Source: CAKOSP01 sp964372145
Lineage (GTDB): Bacteria; Bacillota_I; Bacilli_A; RF39; UBA660
Direction of reading: 5' to 3'
NCBI GenBank assembly: GCA_964372145.1
Contig: CAYJPM010000022.1
Span: forward strand, 1-15,275
Length of the DNA stretch: 15,275 nt
Shown: positions 1-7,648 of the stretch, piece after piece
Numbering within the stretch: the first letter of the stretch is position 1
How the letters are laid out: every line of letters begins with the position of its first letter
Notes under the pieces: generated by a model
What the model was told of the DNA's origin: nothing
The model's database searches: none
Seen by the model: the letters and a program-made list of their open reading frames with translations, nothing else
Program-made: the position numbers and the translations under genes

Positions 1-98
1 ATAGAAGATTGACAGGTGCATGCGCTAAACACCAAAGACTCATTGCAAGTCAAATTAAATATGCAAGATTTATGGCTTTAATACCATATGTAAAATAA
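1..98 (+). CDS. rpsR: Small ribosomal subunit protein bS18, C-terminal part (5' end outside window)
   Basis: Reading from base 3, the last 31 codons encode RRLTGACAKHQRLIASQ, then a basic helix and the ending ALIPYVK with a TAA stop at 96-98. This is the C-terminal rRNA-binding part of bS18, which sits on the 30S platform next to bS6. The GACAKHQR motif carries a cysteine where Bacillus subtilis S18 has asparagine, so this copy resembles the cysteine-containing (zinc-ribbon-like, C+) form of S18; the other metal ligands would lie upstream of the window. A terminator follows at once. The expected upstream neighbours (rpsF, ssb) are outside the window. Confidence 0.95.
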   Translation, partial: RRLTGACAKHQRLIASQIKYARFMALIPYVK

Positions 99-123
99 TA
101 TAACATAATGTTATATTTTTTTT
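97..123 (+). terminator. Rho-independent terminator of rpsR
   Basis: A perfect 9-bp stem (97-105 with 109-117) with a three-base loop is followed by a T run to 123. The stem begins inside the rpsR stop codon. It is A+T-rich with one G-C pair, so it is weak thermodynamically, but the position and T tract fit. It separates rpsR from the surface-protein gene. Confidence 0.75.
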
Positions 124-124
124 A

Positions 125-153
125 TTGTATAATAGTTATTATAATGATATAAT
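125..153 (+). promoter_or_regulatory. Sigma-A-type promoter of the first surface-protein gene
   Basis: The -35 box is TTGTAT (125-130), the spacer is 17 bp, and the -10 box is TATAAT (148-153) with the extended TGn element at 145-147. Transcription should start near 160. An AGGAG ribosome binding site lies at 167-171, seven bases before the ATG at 179. Confidence 0.7.
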
Positions 154-178
154 TTATCTATAATACAGGAGCGTATAT

Positions 179-1828
179 ATGAAAATAACTTTGACTAAAA
201 AAAATATAATGTTATTATCTCTATTAGGTTTATTAGTAGTTTTATTAGGATTTTCTTTTGCATACTTTGTTGGAGGTGTAGGAACACCAGCAATTACTGA
301 TACATCTATTTTAGGTGAAAAAGAATCTAGATTAGTTTTTACACCTGGAACACCAATAAACTTAGTAGCGTCACTAGCTAATTTTGCAGATGGTTCAGGT
401 AGTTTAAGCGGGGAAACAACATCAACTGCTACACTTACATCTTCATCTACTGAGGAAGTGGTGAGTGATGAATATTTTGTTTATTACAATATTACTGAAA
501 ATAATTATGTATATACACAAGATGCTAGTACTCCAGAATTAATACTTGAAGTATTTGATAATGAAGGAAATGAGATAACTACGTTAGATGGTCTAACATT
601 TGTAACTACAACAGATGCTTTAACAGGTGAGACAATAAATGGATTTGATGTAACGACTTATAAAGGTTTAATCAAAATAAAAGAAAATATTGCTATATCA
701 GCAACACATCCTGATAATACGATAGATGAATGGACTGTTAAATTAACATTTATCAATTTAGATGCGGATCAAACTTTAAATGAAGGTAAAACATTTACTG
801 GAGAGTTAATATTGCAAGGTACAGATAAATTACTTTTGAATGATTTGATATTATCTAATAATGGTGGTAAAGTATATATTGAAAATAAAAATGAACCTGA
901 TTTTACTCAAATAGCTGCGACAAATGAAGGAATGTTTGCGACAGAAGATGCTTATGGAACTAATTATTATTTTAGAGGCGCAGTTGATAATAATTGGGTA
1001 TCATTTGCTGAATTATATTGGAGAATTGTTAGCATTTCAGGTAATGGATCTATCAAATTAATTTATAGCGGAAATACTGCGCCTATTGAAAGTCAAAAAG
1101 TAATATATATTGGGTCTTTAATAGGGGCCAATAATGAAACTTTTACTGATAATAGAAGTGATAATTCTGGTATTGGATATATGTATACTCTTTATATTAG
1201 GCAAGGTTTAGGTACAAGTAATTATTCGAAAACATATTTAGAAAGTTGGTATGTTAATAATTTGATAGGATTTGATAGTTTTATTGCAGATAATTTATTT
1301 TGTTATGATAGAAGTTTAGCTACTCAAGGATATCAAAATTATCGATTTGGAAGCGCAGATGGAGTTTATACTGGTACTGGTATAGGTCAAAGCGGAACTC
1401 TTTATGGAACTCTAGAAAGGTTATCAGCATCCAGTTCTAGTTTGTTAGCAGGCGGAACTGGACCTAGTTTAATTTGTCCTTCTAAAGTTGATTCTTTTAC
1501 TAAAGATGATGAAATATATGGAAATGGGGCTATAAGTCAAAAAATTGGTATGCTAACTGCAGATGAAGCAGTTTTTGCTGGGATGGCTTTAAATAAAACT
1601 AATTCAAATAATTATTTAAATTCGGGAACACAGTATTGGTTGGGAACTCCGTTTGGATTTAATAATAGTATTAATAATATCTCGCCTTTTTATATTCATT
1701 CTGATGGAACTTTGTATCCCGATTCTCTTTTAGATTTTAATATGGGATATAGGCCTTTAATTTATTTGAATTCTGATATTCTTACTACTGGTTCAGGTAC
1801 ATGGGATGATCCGTATGTTGTTGAATAA
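179..1828 (+). CDS. Membrane-anchored or secreted surface protein, long form (TasA/camelysin-like N-terminal layout plus extra C-terminal module)
   Basis: The 549-residue product starts with a short basic stretch and a hydrophobic segment at about 9-28 ending in FSFAYF. This resembles the signal anchors of SipW/TasA/camelysin-type proteins; cleavage after Ala28 (S-F-A) is possible. Residues of about 45-214 are collinear with the whole mature part of the protein at 8103-8726, sharing NN(Y/F)VY, GFDVTT and the pattern W..KL...NL..DQ..N. Residues of about 215-549 form an extra domain with YYFRGAV (FRG begins at 265), WRIV (W281), and the C-terminal pattern GYRPLIYLNSD plus GSGTWDDPYVV. From memory, similar FRGAV/WRIV/DPYVV modules occur in surface or pilin-like proteins of uncultured gut Bacillota, but I assign no function. 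The only two cysteines (375, 433) lie in the extracellular part and could form a disulfide. The gene has its own promoter and terminator and sits alone between rpsR and rplI, which is unusual. It is probably an exported structural or adhesive protein; no catalytic motif is visible. Confidence 0.8.
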   Translation: MKITLTKKNIMLLSLLGLLVVLLGFSFAYFVGGVGTPAITDTSILGEKESRLVFTPGTPINLVASLANFADGSGSLSGETTSTATLTSSSTEEVVSDEYFVYYNITENNYVYTQDASTPELILEVFDNEGNEITTLDGLTFVTTTDALTGETINGFDVTTYKGLIKIKENIAISATHPDNTIDEWTVKLTFINLDADQTLNEGKTFTGELILQGTDKLLLNDLILSNNGGKVYIENKNEPDFTQIAATNEGMFATEDAYGTNYYFRGAVDNNWVSFAELYWRIVSISGNGSIKLIYSGNTAPIESQKVIYIGSLIGANNETFTDNRSDNSGIGYMYTLYIRQGLGTSNYSKTYLESWYVNNLIGFDSFIADNLFCYDRSLATQGYQNYRFGSADGVYTGTGIGQSGTLYGTLERLSASSSSLLAGGTGPSLICPSKVDSFTKDDEIYGNGAISQKIGMLTADEAVFAGMALNKTNSNNYLNSGTQYWLGTPFGFNNSINNISPFYIHSDGTLYPDSLLDFNMGYRPLIYLNSDILTTGSGTWDDPYVVE

Positions 1829-1835
1829 AATATTT

Positions 1836-1875
1836 CTATAATTGTAATGTTTGTTACAGTTATAGATTTTTTTTT
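1836..1875 (+). terminator. Rho-independent terminator after the surface-protein gene
   Basis: A 12-bp stem (1836-1847 with 1854-1865, including one G-U wobble) has a six-base loop and is followed by an A and at least nine T residues. It ends only a few bases upstream of the rplI promoter. Confidence 0.85.
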
Positions 1876-1882
1876 AGAAATT

Positions 1883-1891
1883 TGATACAAT
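1883..1891 (+). promoter_or_regulatory. Extended -10 promoter element of the rplI operon
   Basis: TGATACAAT matches an extended -10 element (TGn then TACAAT). No good -35 box lies 17 bp upstream, since that region is the tail of the preceding terminator. A strong ribosome binding site, AAGGAGGT, follows at 1904-1911. Confidence 0.5.
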
Positions 1892-1917
1892 AGATATACG
1901 TTTAAGGAGGTTATGTA

Positions 1918-2358
1918 ATGAAAGTAATATTACTTAAAGATGTAAAAAAACAGGGGAAGAAAGATGAAATAATTGAAGTATCTGATGGATACGCTAATAA
2001 TTTTTTAATTAAAAATAAATTAGCTGTGCCATATTCTAAAAGAAGTGGTGAAATATTAGATATTAAATTAACTGATATTAAAGATAAAGAAGATGCTTTA
2101 GTGTCTGAATTAAATGAAGTTAAGAAAAAATTGGAAAATAAGGAATATAAATTCAAAGTTAAAACTGGAACTGGAGATAAAGTTTTTGGTAGTATATCTA
2201 GTAAACAAATAGTGGAAAAGTTTAAGGAACTTGGATTTAAAGTAGATAAAAAATGTATTGTATCTCATGAACATTTGAGTACGCTTGGAACACATATCGT
2301 TGATATAGAGTTACATAAAAAAGTTAAATTTAAAATAAAAGTTATATTAGAGAAGTAG
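1918..2358 (+). CDS. rplI: Large ribosomal subunit protein bL9
   Basis: The 146-residue product has the length and layout of bL9. The N-terminal domain begins MKVILLKDVKKQGKK and contains the family signature VSDGYANNFLI at about 22-32. A long charged connecting helix follows (about 45-80), then a C-terminal domain from about 85 with GSISSKQI and a GTHIVDIELH strand. L9 binds 23S rRNA at the base of the L1 stalk and helps keep the reading frame. The start has a strong AAGGAGGT site seven bases upstream. It is the first gene of the operon running through dnaB to ung. The usual Bacillus neighbour gdpP is not upstream here. Confidence 0.97.
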   Translation: MKVILLKDVKKQGKKDEIIEVSDGYANNFLIKNKLAVPYSKRSGEILDIKLTDIKDKEDALVSELNEVKKKLENKEYKFKVKTGTGDKVFGSISSKQIVEKFKELGFKVDKKCIVSHEHLSTLGTHIVDIELHKKVKFKIKVILEK

Positions 2359-2367
2359 GTGAAGATA

Positions 2368-3705
2368 ATGGCTAGAACAATGCCTTCGAATTTGGAAGCA
2401 GAAATGAGTGTACTCGGTGTTGCTTTTTTAAATAGTTATGATGTCGATAAAATTTGTGAAGAAATGTTTGTTGATATGTTTTTTGATGAAAGAAACAAAA
2501 TATTATTTAATGCCATTAATAATTTACATAAAGATAATAAACCTATAGATGTTACCACTGTTAAAGATGAACTTGATAAGGTTAAGAAATTAAATGAAGT
2601 TGGTCTTAATTATTTAACTGAAATAATTGATTCAGTTGTAACTAGTGCTAATTTAGAACATTATATGGCTATAGTAAAAGATAAAGCCGTAAGAAGAAAT
2701 TTAATTGAGACTGCGACTGAAATAGCTACTAATGCTCATGATGAAGAAGATTTAAATAGATTACTTGATGTATCAGAGAGAAATGTACTTAATGTAGTTA
2801 GAGCTAGAAGTGTTGGTGACTTCTTACCAATTAGTGAAGTATTAAGAAAAGCACAAGAAAAACTTGAAGAATTAGCTAAAAATAAGAAAGTTATTACAGG
2901 GCTTGAAACTGGGTTTTATGATTTTGATAAAATCACAACTGGGTTTCAAGGTGGTGAATTTATAATAATGGCAGCTAGACCAGGGATGGGGAAAACTGCC
3001 TTATCACTTAATATGGCTACATATGCTGCATCTACTACAGATAAAGCAATAGCTATATTTAACTTAGAAATGCCAGCAGAAATGCTTGTAAATCGTATGT
3101 TATCATCAGTTGGACAAATAGATTCATATAAATTATCTACTGGTAATATGCAAGAAAATGATTGGAAAAGATATAATGAGGCTATTTTACAATTAGGTAG
3201 TACTAATATATTTATAGAAGATAATGCAGGTATTACATCTTCTGAAATTAGAGCTAAATGTAGAAGACTTGCTTCTAGTGAAAAAGGTTTAGGTTTAGTA
3301 CTTATTGACTACTTACAGTTAGTATCATCTGGTAATAGAAGAATAGAATCTAGACAGGTAGAAGTATCTGAGATATCAAGAGGACTTAAAACAATGGCAT
3401 TAGAACTAAATGTCCCAGTCATAGCCTTAGCTCAGTTATCCAGAAGTGCTGAAAAAAGAGAAAATAGTCAACCGATGCTTGCAGACTTAAGAGAGTCTGG
3501 ATCACTAGAACAAGATGCTGATATGGTACTTTTTATAAATCGTAAGGATTATTATGAGAAAAAAGACATTAATCAAAAGATTGTTCCAGCTGAACTTTCT
3601 ATTGCTAAACACAGAAAAGGTGGACTTGGTACAGTTGACTTATTATTTGACTTACCAATGTTGTCATTTAAAAATGTTATGAATATGAAAAAGGATGATG
3701 AATAA
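2368..3705 (+). CDS. dnaB: Replicative DNA helicase DnaB (DnaC of Bacillus)
   Basis: This is the hexameric 5'-3' helicase of the replication fork. The N-terminal primase-interacting domain begins MARTMPSNLEAEMSVLG. The RecA-like motor carries Walker A AARPGMGKT (202-210), Walker B LVLIDYLQL (about 310-318), the QLSRSAEKR motif and DLRESGSLEQDAD near 372-385. The length of 445 residues is normal. I chose the ATG at 2368 over the in-frame GTG at 2359, because the ribosome binding site AGGTGA (2357-2362) overlaps the GTG and is correctly spaced for the ATG, and because the resulting N-terminus matches the family. The gene starts nine bases after rplI. Its stop TAA shares one base with the ATG of the next gene, so the two are likely translationally coupled. 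Confidence 0.97.
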   Translation: MARTMPSNLEAEMSVLGVAFLNSYDVDKICEEMFVDMFFDERNKILFNAINNLHKDNKPIDVTTVKDELDKVKKLNEVGLNYLTEIIDSVVTSANLEHYMAIVKDKAVRRNLIETATEIATNAHDEEDLNRLLDVSERNVLNVVRARSVGDFLPISEVLRKAQEKLEELAKNKKVITGLETGFYDFDKITTGFQGGEFIIMAARPGMGKTALSLNMATYAASTTDKAIAIFNLEMPAEMLVNRMLSSVGQIDSYKLSTGNMQENDWKRYNEAILQLGSTNIFIEDNAGITSSEIRAKCRRLASSEKGLGLVLIDYLQLVSSGNRRIESRQVEVSEISRGLKTMALELNVPVIALAQLSRSAEKRENSQPMLADLRESGSLEQDADMVLFINRKDYYEKKDINQKIVPAELSIAKHRKGGLGTVDLLFDLPMLSFKNVMNMKKDDE

Positions 3706-5210
3706 TGAATATTAAAAGTATATTAATTTCTGGAATATTATCAATTATGTTAATTGGTTTATTTACACTTGATTATATAAAATTAACAGATATTAATTCT
3801 AGTACTGCAGATACTATTTATAAAATATATTTACAAGGTAATGAGCTAGGTTATATCGAAGATGATGAAAAACTTTATGCTCTAATTAACAATGAACAGC
3901 AAGAAATAAAAGATAAATATAGTGTTGATAGTGTATATCCTCCATCTGATTTTGAAATTATAAAAGTTAATACATATAATGATAATTTAACAGAAGTTGA
4001 AACTATATATCAAGACATTGAAGAATATGATAATTTTACTGTTAAAGGGTACACTGCTACAATTAAATCTACAGATGAAAATGTTTCTGATATAGTAATA
4101 AATGTATTAGATAAAGAAGTATTTGATGAAGCAATTAATATTTTTATAAATGCATTTATTGATGCGGAAACATATATGAATTATTTAAATGATACACAAG
4201 ATGAAATAGTTGATTATGGTGAATACATAAACGAAATGTATTTTGCTGAAAATATATCTATTAAAGAAAATTATATTAGTGTTAAGGACGAAATATTTAC
4301 TGATTCAAATGAACTTACTCAGTACTTATTGTTTGGTCCTGATGCAGTTATGAATACATATGAAGTAAAATCAGGTGATACTATAGAAAGTATTTCTGCT
4401 GATAATTTACTTAACCCAAAGGAGTTTTTAATAGCTAATCCAAATTTTAGAGATTCTAGTACATTACTTAAATTAGGCGAAAAAGTAAATGTAACACTAC
4501 TTAATCCACTAATAAATTTTATTTATGAAATTAGTGTAACAGAAGAGGTAGAAATAGATTATATTACTACTACAGTAGTTGATAATACAAAATCAGTTGG
4601 TTATAGTGAACCAACAGTAGCAGGTGTTACTGGTCTTCAAAAAGTTACTAAAACATATGATGTTATTAATGGTCTTGCTTCTAAAGAAATTGAAGTATCA
4701 GATCAAGTAGTGATTAGAGAAGTGGTAAATGCTGTTACTACAGTTGGTCCTAGTTACTCTGGAAGTTCCTCACTTAAAGATTATGTTTATACTGGATTTA
4801 CATTTTCTCTTCCAACTCTTCCTGGAGCTTATGTTTCAAGTTGGTTTGGAGAAATAAGAGATGGATATATTCATAGAGGTACTGACTTTTCAGGTACTGG
4901 TCATGGTTCACCAATATTTGCAATCGCAGATGGTGTAGTAACACAAGCAAAATATGGAACTGGTGGTCAAGGTAACTATGTTATTATAAGTCATGGAAAT
5001 GGATATTTTTCTAATTACTTGCACATGGTAAGTGGTAGTTTATTAGTTGAGCCAGGAGATGTTGTTAAAGGTGGACAACAAATTGGTCAAATGGGTAATA
5101 CAGGTTGGTCATTTGGAACACATTTACATATAGAATTTACTAATGGGGAACCTTATACTGGGCAATCAGTAACATATTACGATGCATATAAGATTATATA
5201 TGGTGGTTAA
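3705..5210 (+). CDS. Cell-wall M23 metallopeptidase with LysM and G5 domains
   Basis: The 501-residue product has an N-terminal membrane segment or signal anchor (about 7-26) and then an uncharacterised extracellular region (27-215). A LysM domain follows (about 217-265, with YEVKSGDTIESIS), then a G5-like domain (about 270-350, containing VTEEVEIDY and GVTGLQKVTKTYDVINGLAS). The C-terminus is a lysostaphin/LytM-type M23 peptidase domain (about 370-500). Expected zinc and catalytic residues are present: His390 and Asp394 in HRGTD, His440 in YLH, and His473 and His475 in HLH. It probably cuts peptide cross-links in peptidoglycan outside the membrane, with LysM and G5 as wall-binding parts. It starts on the last base of dnaB, with AAGGA at 3691-3695 as ribosome binding site. 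It sits where Bacillus has walRKHI, which regulate such enzymes; that link is only inference. Confidence 0.92.
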   Translation: MNIKSILISGILSIMLIGLFTLDYIKLTDINSSTADTIYKIYLQGNELGYIEDDEKLYALINNEQQEIKDKYSVDSVYPPSDFEIIKVNTYNDNLTEVETIYQDIEEYDNFTVKGYTATIKSTDENVSDIVINVLDKEVFDEAINIFINAFIDAETYMNYLNDTQDEIVDYGEYINEMYFAENISIKENYISVKDEIFTDSNELTQYLLFGPDAVMNTYEVKSGDTIESISADNLLNPKEFLIANPNFRDSSTLLKLGEKVNVTLLNPLINFIYEISVTEEVEIDYITTTVVDNTKSVGYSEPTVAGVTGLQKVTKTYDVINGLASKEIEVSDQVVIREVVNAVTTVGPSYSGSSSLKDYVYTGFTFSLPTLPGAYVSSWFGEIRDGYIHRGTDFSGTGHGSPIFAIADGVVTQAKYGTGGQGNYVIISHGNGYFSNYLHMVSGSLLVEPGDVVKGGQQIGQMGNTGWSFGTHLHIEFTNGEPYTGQSVTYYDAYKIIYGG

Positions 5211-5212
5211 CC

Positions 5213-5977
5213 ATGAAAGTAGTAACACTTTGTAGTGGATCAAAGGGTAATTCATCATATATAGAAATAAATAACAAAAAAATATTAATAGATACAGGAA
5301 AAAATGTTAAATACATAAGTGAGTCGCTTAAGTCAATTGGTGTTGATTTAAGCGATATTCATTATATATTTATTACTCATACTCATTCAGATCACGTATC
5401 TGCTCTTAAAAATGTATTAAGAAAAAGTAATGCAATACTTTGTATAACTAATAAATTGTTTTTAAACTTAAATGATTTAAAAGACTTTGATAGACTTTTA
5501 ATATTTGAAGATGAAATAGAATTAAATGATATTACATTTATTGCTCTTAAATCTAGTCATGATTCAGAAGATTCTAGAAACTATGTTATTGAATTTGATA
5601 ACAAAAAAATTGTATTAATAACTGATACTGGATATGTAAAACAAAAGCATTTTAAAATAATGAAAAATGCTGATATTATATTAATTGAAAGTAATCATGA
5701 TATAGAATTGCTACAAAATGGAAGATATCCTGATTGGTTAAAAAAAAGAGTAGTAGGGGATGAAGGTCACTTGTCTAATAATCAAGCTGGTTTTTATTTA
5801 AGTAAAATTATTGGAGATAAGACTAAACATATATTATTAATTCATTTAAGTGAAGATAATAATGAACCTGAAGTAGCTTTGAATACTGTTAATAATATAT
5901 TAAATGAATATGATATATCATTTAATAATATAAATTATGCTAGACAAAATGAACTTAGTGAGGTAATGGAAGTATGA
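5213..5977 (+). CDS. walJ: Metallo-beta-lactamase-fold nuclease, YycJ/WalJ family
   Basis: The 254-residue protein begins MKVVTLCSGSKGNSSYIE and has LIDTGKN, typical of the YycJ branch of the MBL fold. The metal-binding motif THTHSDH lies at 55-61 (His56, His58, Asp60, His61). Further MBL positions are SSHDSEDS, LITDTG, IESNHD, the GHLSN segment and LIHLSEDNN. YycJ proteins are reported as 5'-3' DNA exonucleases with a role in repair; this is family knowledge. The start follows the preceding stop by two bases, with GGTGG at 5202-5206 as ribosome binding site. The 3' end overlaps rlmH in ATGA. The pairing of YycJ and RlmH is the same as in the Bacillus wal region. Confidence 0.9.
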   Translation: MKVVTLCSGSKGNSSYIEINNKKILIDTGKNVKYISESLKSIGVDLSDIHYIFITHTHSDHVSALKNVLRKSNAILCITNKLFLNLNDLKDFDRLLIFEDEIELNDITFIALKSSHDSEDSRNYVIEFDNKKIVLITDTGYVKQKHFKIMKNADIILIESNHDIELLQNGRYPDWLKKRVVGDEGHLSNNQAGFYLSKIIGDKTKHILLIHLSEDNNEPEVALNTVNNILNEYDISFNNINYARQNELSEVMEV

Positions 5978-6411
5978 TTAAAATAATTTGTTTTGGTAAA
6001 ATAAAAGAGAATTATTTAAATTTATTATGTAATGATTATTTTACTAGATTAAAAAGGTATCATAAAATAGAAATAATCAACTTAAATGATGAACTAGATA
6101 TAAACAAAGAAACTAAGTCTTTAGAAAAAGTATTTAAAGAAAGTGACTATAATATTGTTTTAGATATAAATGGGAAAAGATACGATAGTATATCTTTTGC
6201 TAAACATGTTGACAACTTATTTAATTATAATAGTACAATTACTTTTATAATAGGTAGTTCATTTGGGGTAGATGAAAGTATAAAAAATAAATGTAAAGAA
6301 AAAATATCATTTTCTGACTTTACTATGCCTCATGGTCTTTTTAGAGGTGTGTTATTAGAACAAATATATAGGGCTTTTAAAATTATAAACAATGAGGAAT
6401 ATCATAAATGA
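5974..6411 (+). CDS. rlmH: 23S rRNA (pseudouridine1915-N3)-methyltransferase RlmH
   Basis: RlmH is a SPOUT-family enzyme that uses S-adenosylmethionine to methylate pseudouridine 1915 in helix 69 of 23S rRNA on the 70S ribosome. The C-terminal knot is clear: the FIIGSSFGVDES loop, then ISFSDFTMPHGLFRGVLLEQ leading into IYRAFKIINNEEYHK. At 145 residues it is slightly shorter than the usual 155-159. The SAM loop normally reads IGG; here it is IGS, a small deviation. The start overlaps the preceding gene by four bases (ATGA) with GAGGT at 5960-5964, and the stop overlaps ung in the same way. Confidence 0.95.
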   Translation: MIKIICFGKIKENYLNLLCNDYFTRLKRYHKIEIINLNDELDINKETKSLEKVFKESDYNIVLDINGKRYDSISFAKHVDNLFNYNSTITFIIGSSFGVDESIKNKCKEKISFSDFTMPHGLFRGVLLEQIYRAFKIINNEEYHK

Positions 6412-7061
6412 TTGGTAATGATTGGGATATAGTTTTAAGTAATATATTAAATGATGATACATTTAAGATACTACATACTAATATAATAAATTTATATGAT
6501 CATAGTGAAATATATCCTGATAAAAAACTTATATTTAATGCTTTTAAAATTACAAGTTTTAATGATGTGAAAGTTGTTATTTTAGGTCAAGATCCTTATC
6601 ATGGAGAAGGAGAAGCTCATGGTTTATCTTTTTCTGTTAATGAAGGTGTAAAAATTCCTCCATCACTTAAAAATATTTATAATGAGTTATATAGCGATTT
6701 AAATATTGAGATAAGTACAAATGGAAACTTAGAAAAATGGGCTAAGCAAGGTGTTTTATTAATGAATAGTGTTTTGACTGTTGAAAAAGATAAACCTGCT
6801 AGTCATAAAAATATTGGTTGGAATATATTAACTGATAATGTAATAAAATCGTTAAATGAAAAAGAAACTCCTGTGGTTTTTATATTATGGGGTAATTTTG
6901 CAAAAGAAAAAAAGAAGTTAATAACAAATCCTAAACATTTAATTTTAGAATCTGTTCATCCTTCTCCTTTTAGTGCAAGAAATGGTTTTTTTGGAAGTAA
7001 ACCATTTTCTAAAACTAATAATTTTTTAGAAAAAAATAATATGCAAGGCATAAATTGGTGA
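6408..7061 (+). CDS. ung: Uracil-DNA glycosylase, family 1
   Basis: Ung removes uracil from DNA as the first step of base excision repair. The 217-residue protein has motif A GQDPYHGEGEAHGLSFSV (Gly60, catalytic Asp62), a LLMNSVLTVEKDKPASH segment, and the DNA-binding motif HPSPFSARNGFFG (His184). This is complete compared with the family. The ATG overlaps the rlmH stop (ATGA) with GAGGA at 6394-6398. It is the last gene of the rplI operon. Its TGA stop at 7059-7061 directly abuts the stop of the convergent lemA-like gene. In Bacillus, ung also lies near gerQ, so this neighbourhood may be ancestral. Confidence 0.97.
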   Translation: MIGNDWDIVLSNILNDDTFKILHTNIINLYDHSEIYPDKKLIFNAFKITSFNDVKVVILGQDPYHGEGEAHGLSFSVNEGVKIPPSLKNIYNELYSDLNIEISTNGNLEKWAKQGVLLMNSVLTVEKDKPASHKNIGWNILTDNVIKSLNEKETPVVFILWGNFAKEKKKLITNPKHLILESVHPSPFSARNGFFGSKPFSKTNNFLEKNNMQGINW

Positions 7062-7100
7062 TTAAAGTTTAAAATCATCTATTATGTTGTCTTGCATATT
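7038..7100. terminator. Bidirectional terminator overlapping the ends of ung and lemA
   Basis: A perfect 10-bp inverted repeat (AATATGCAAG at 7038-7047, CTTGCATATT at 7091-7100) encloses two further stems: CATAA/TTATG (7049-7053 with 7082-7086) and a 7-bp stem (7057-7063 with 7073-7079, one G-U wobble). The whole 63 bases can fold into one long imperfect hairpin. On the plus strand a T-rich stretch follows, and on the minus strand the reverse complement of the A run at 7031-7036 supplies a T tract. Both stop codons are inside the stem. The function is inferred from the structure. Confidence 0.6.
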
Positions 7101-7595
7101 TTTATTGTCAAAATAAGGTTTAATTTTAAATTTATGATTTCGAGCTATTAAATTAGTAGGAAATTTTCTAATAATTATGTTTAGTTCTGCAGTAAATTTA
7201 TTATAAAAATTTTTAGCTGCGATAAGTTCTTGATCAATCTTTTTAATTTTATTGAATATGAAATTAAATTCTTTAGAATTTAATTCATTATAATCATTTT
7301 TCAATTCTTTTATTAAAATAATTGCTTCAATTAATTTTCTGTCGCTTTCATAATTTGTGAGTTTTTTATTTTTTAATTCTATAAACTCTTTTAAATAATC
7401 TTTTTCTTTAGTGATGGCTTTTATTTCTGTATTTAATTCACATATTAAATCATATTTTTTTCTTAAGTTCTCATCAATAGTATTTTCAGAAATTTCAATT
7501 CTTATTTTATAATATTGTAATTTATTATATGTATTTATGTAAATTATTGCTAATGTAGCGATAATTATAATTGTAATTAATATTATTGTAATCAT
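7062..7595 (-). CDS. LemA-family-like membrane protein with coiled-coil domain
   Basis: The product (177 residues from the chosen start) has one N-terminal membrane segment (about 2-21). It then shows a divergent LemA pattern: YNKL (23-26), RKKYDLI (45-51, LemA usually has (R/K)RYDLIP), a long charged helical region, a helix with LIAAKNFYN, and the ending FPTNLIARNHKFKIKPYF. LemA proteins are membrane proteins with an outside or periplasm-facing helical bundle and no settled general function. I prefer the ATG at 7595 because AGAGG (7605-7609) is nine bases from it and directly adjacent to the alternative ATG at 7604. It follows gerQ on the same strand but has its own probable promoter at the gerQ end. 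Identification rests on pattern only. Confidence 0.7.
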   Translation of the reverse strand: MITIILITIIIIATLAIIYINTYNKLQYYKIRIEISENTIDENLRKKYDLICELNTEIKAITKEKDYLKEFIELKNKKLTNYESDRKLIEAIILIKELKNDYNELNSKEFNFIFNKIKKIDQELIAAKNFYNKFTAELNIIIRKFPTNLIARNHKFKIKPYFDNKNMQDNIIDDFKL

Positions 7596-7618
7596 TGATA
7601 TCATCCTCTATGATTAAC

Positions 7619-7648
7619 ATTATATCATAATATGCAATTATTTTTCAA
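7619..7648 (-). promoter_or_regulatory. Probable promoter of the lemA-like gene
   Basis: Read on the minus strand, the -35 box is TTGAAA (7643-7648), the spacer is 18 bp, and the -10 box is TATAAT (7619-7624) with the extended TGn element. The -35 lies within the last codons of gerQ. Predicted transcription start is near 7612, leaving a very short leader with the AGAGG site. Confidence 0.6.

Noticed and set aside
1911..2295. Minus-strand open frames opposite rplI
   Set aside because: Antisense to a certain gene, rich in Phe, Ser and Ile as expected of a reverse frame, with no start signals.
2359..2367. GTG start for dnaB three codons upstream
   Set aside because: It overlaps the ribosome binding site that serves ATG 2368, and DnaB proteins begin MARTxPxNLEAE.
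7596..7604. ATG start of the lemA-like gene three codons upstream
   Set aside because: It directly abuts the AGAGG site, leaving no spacing; ATG 7595 fits better, though the choice is not certain.
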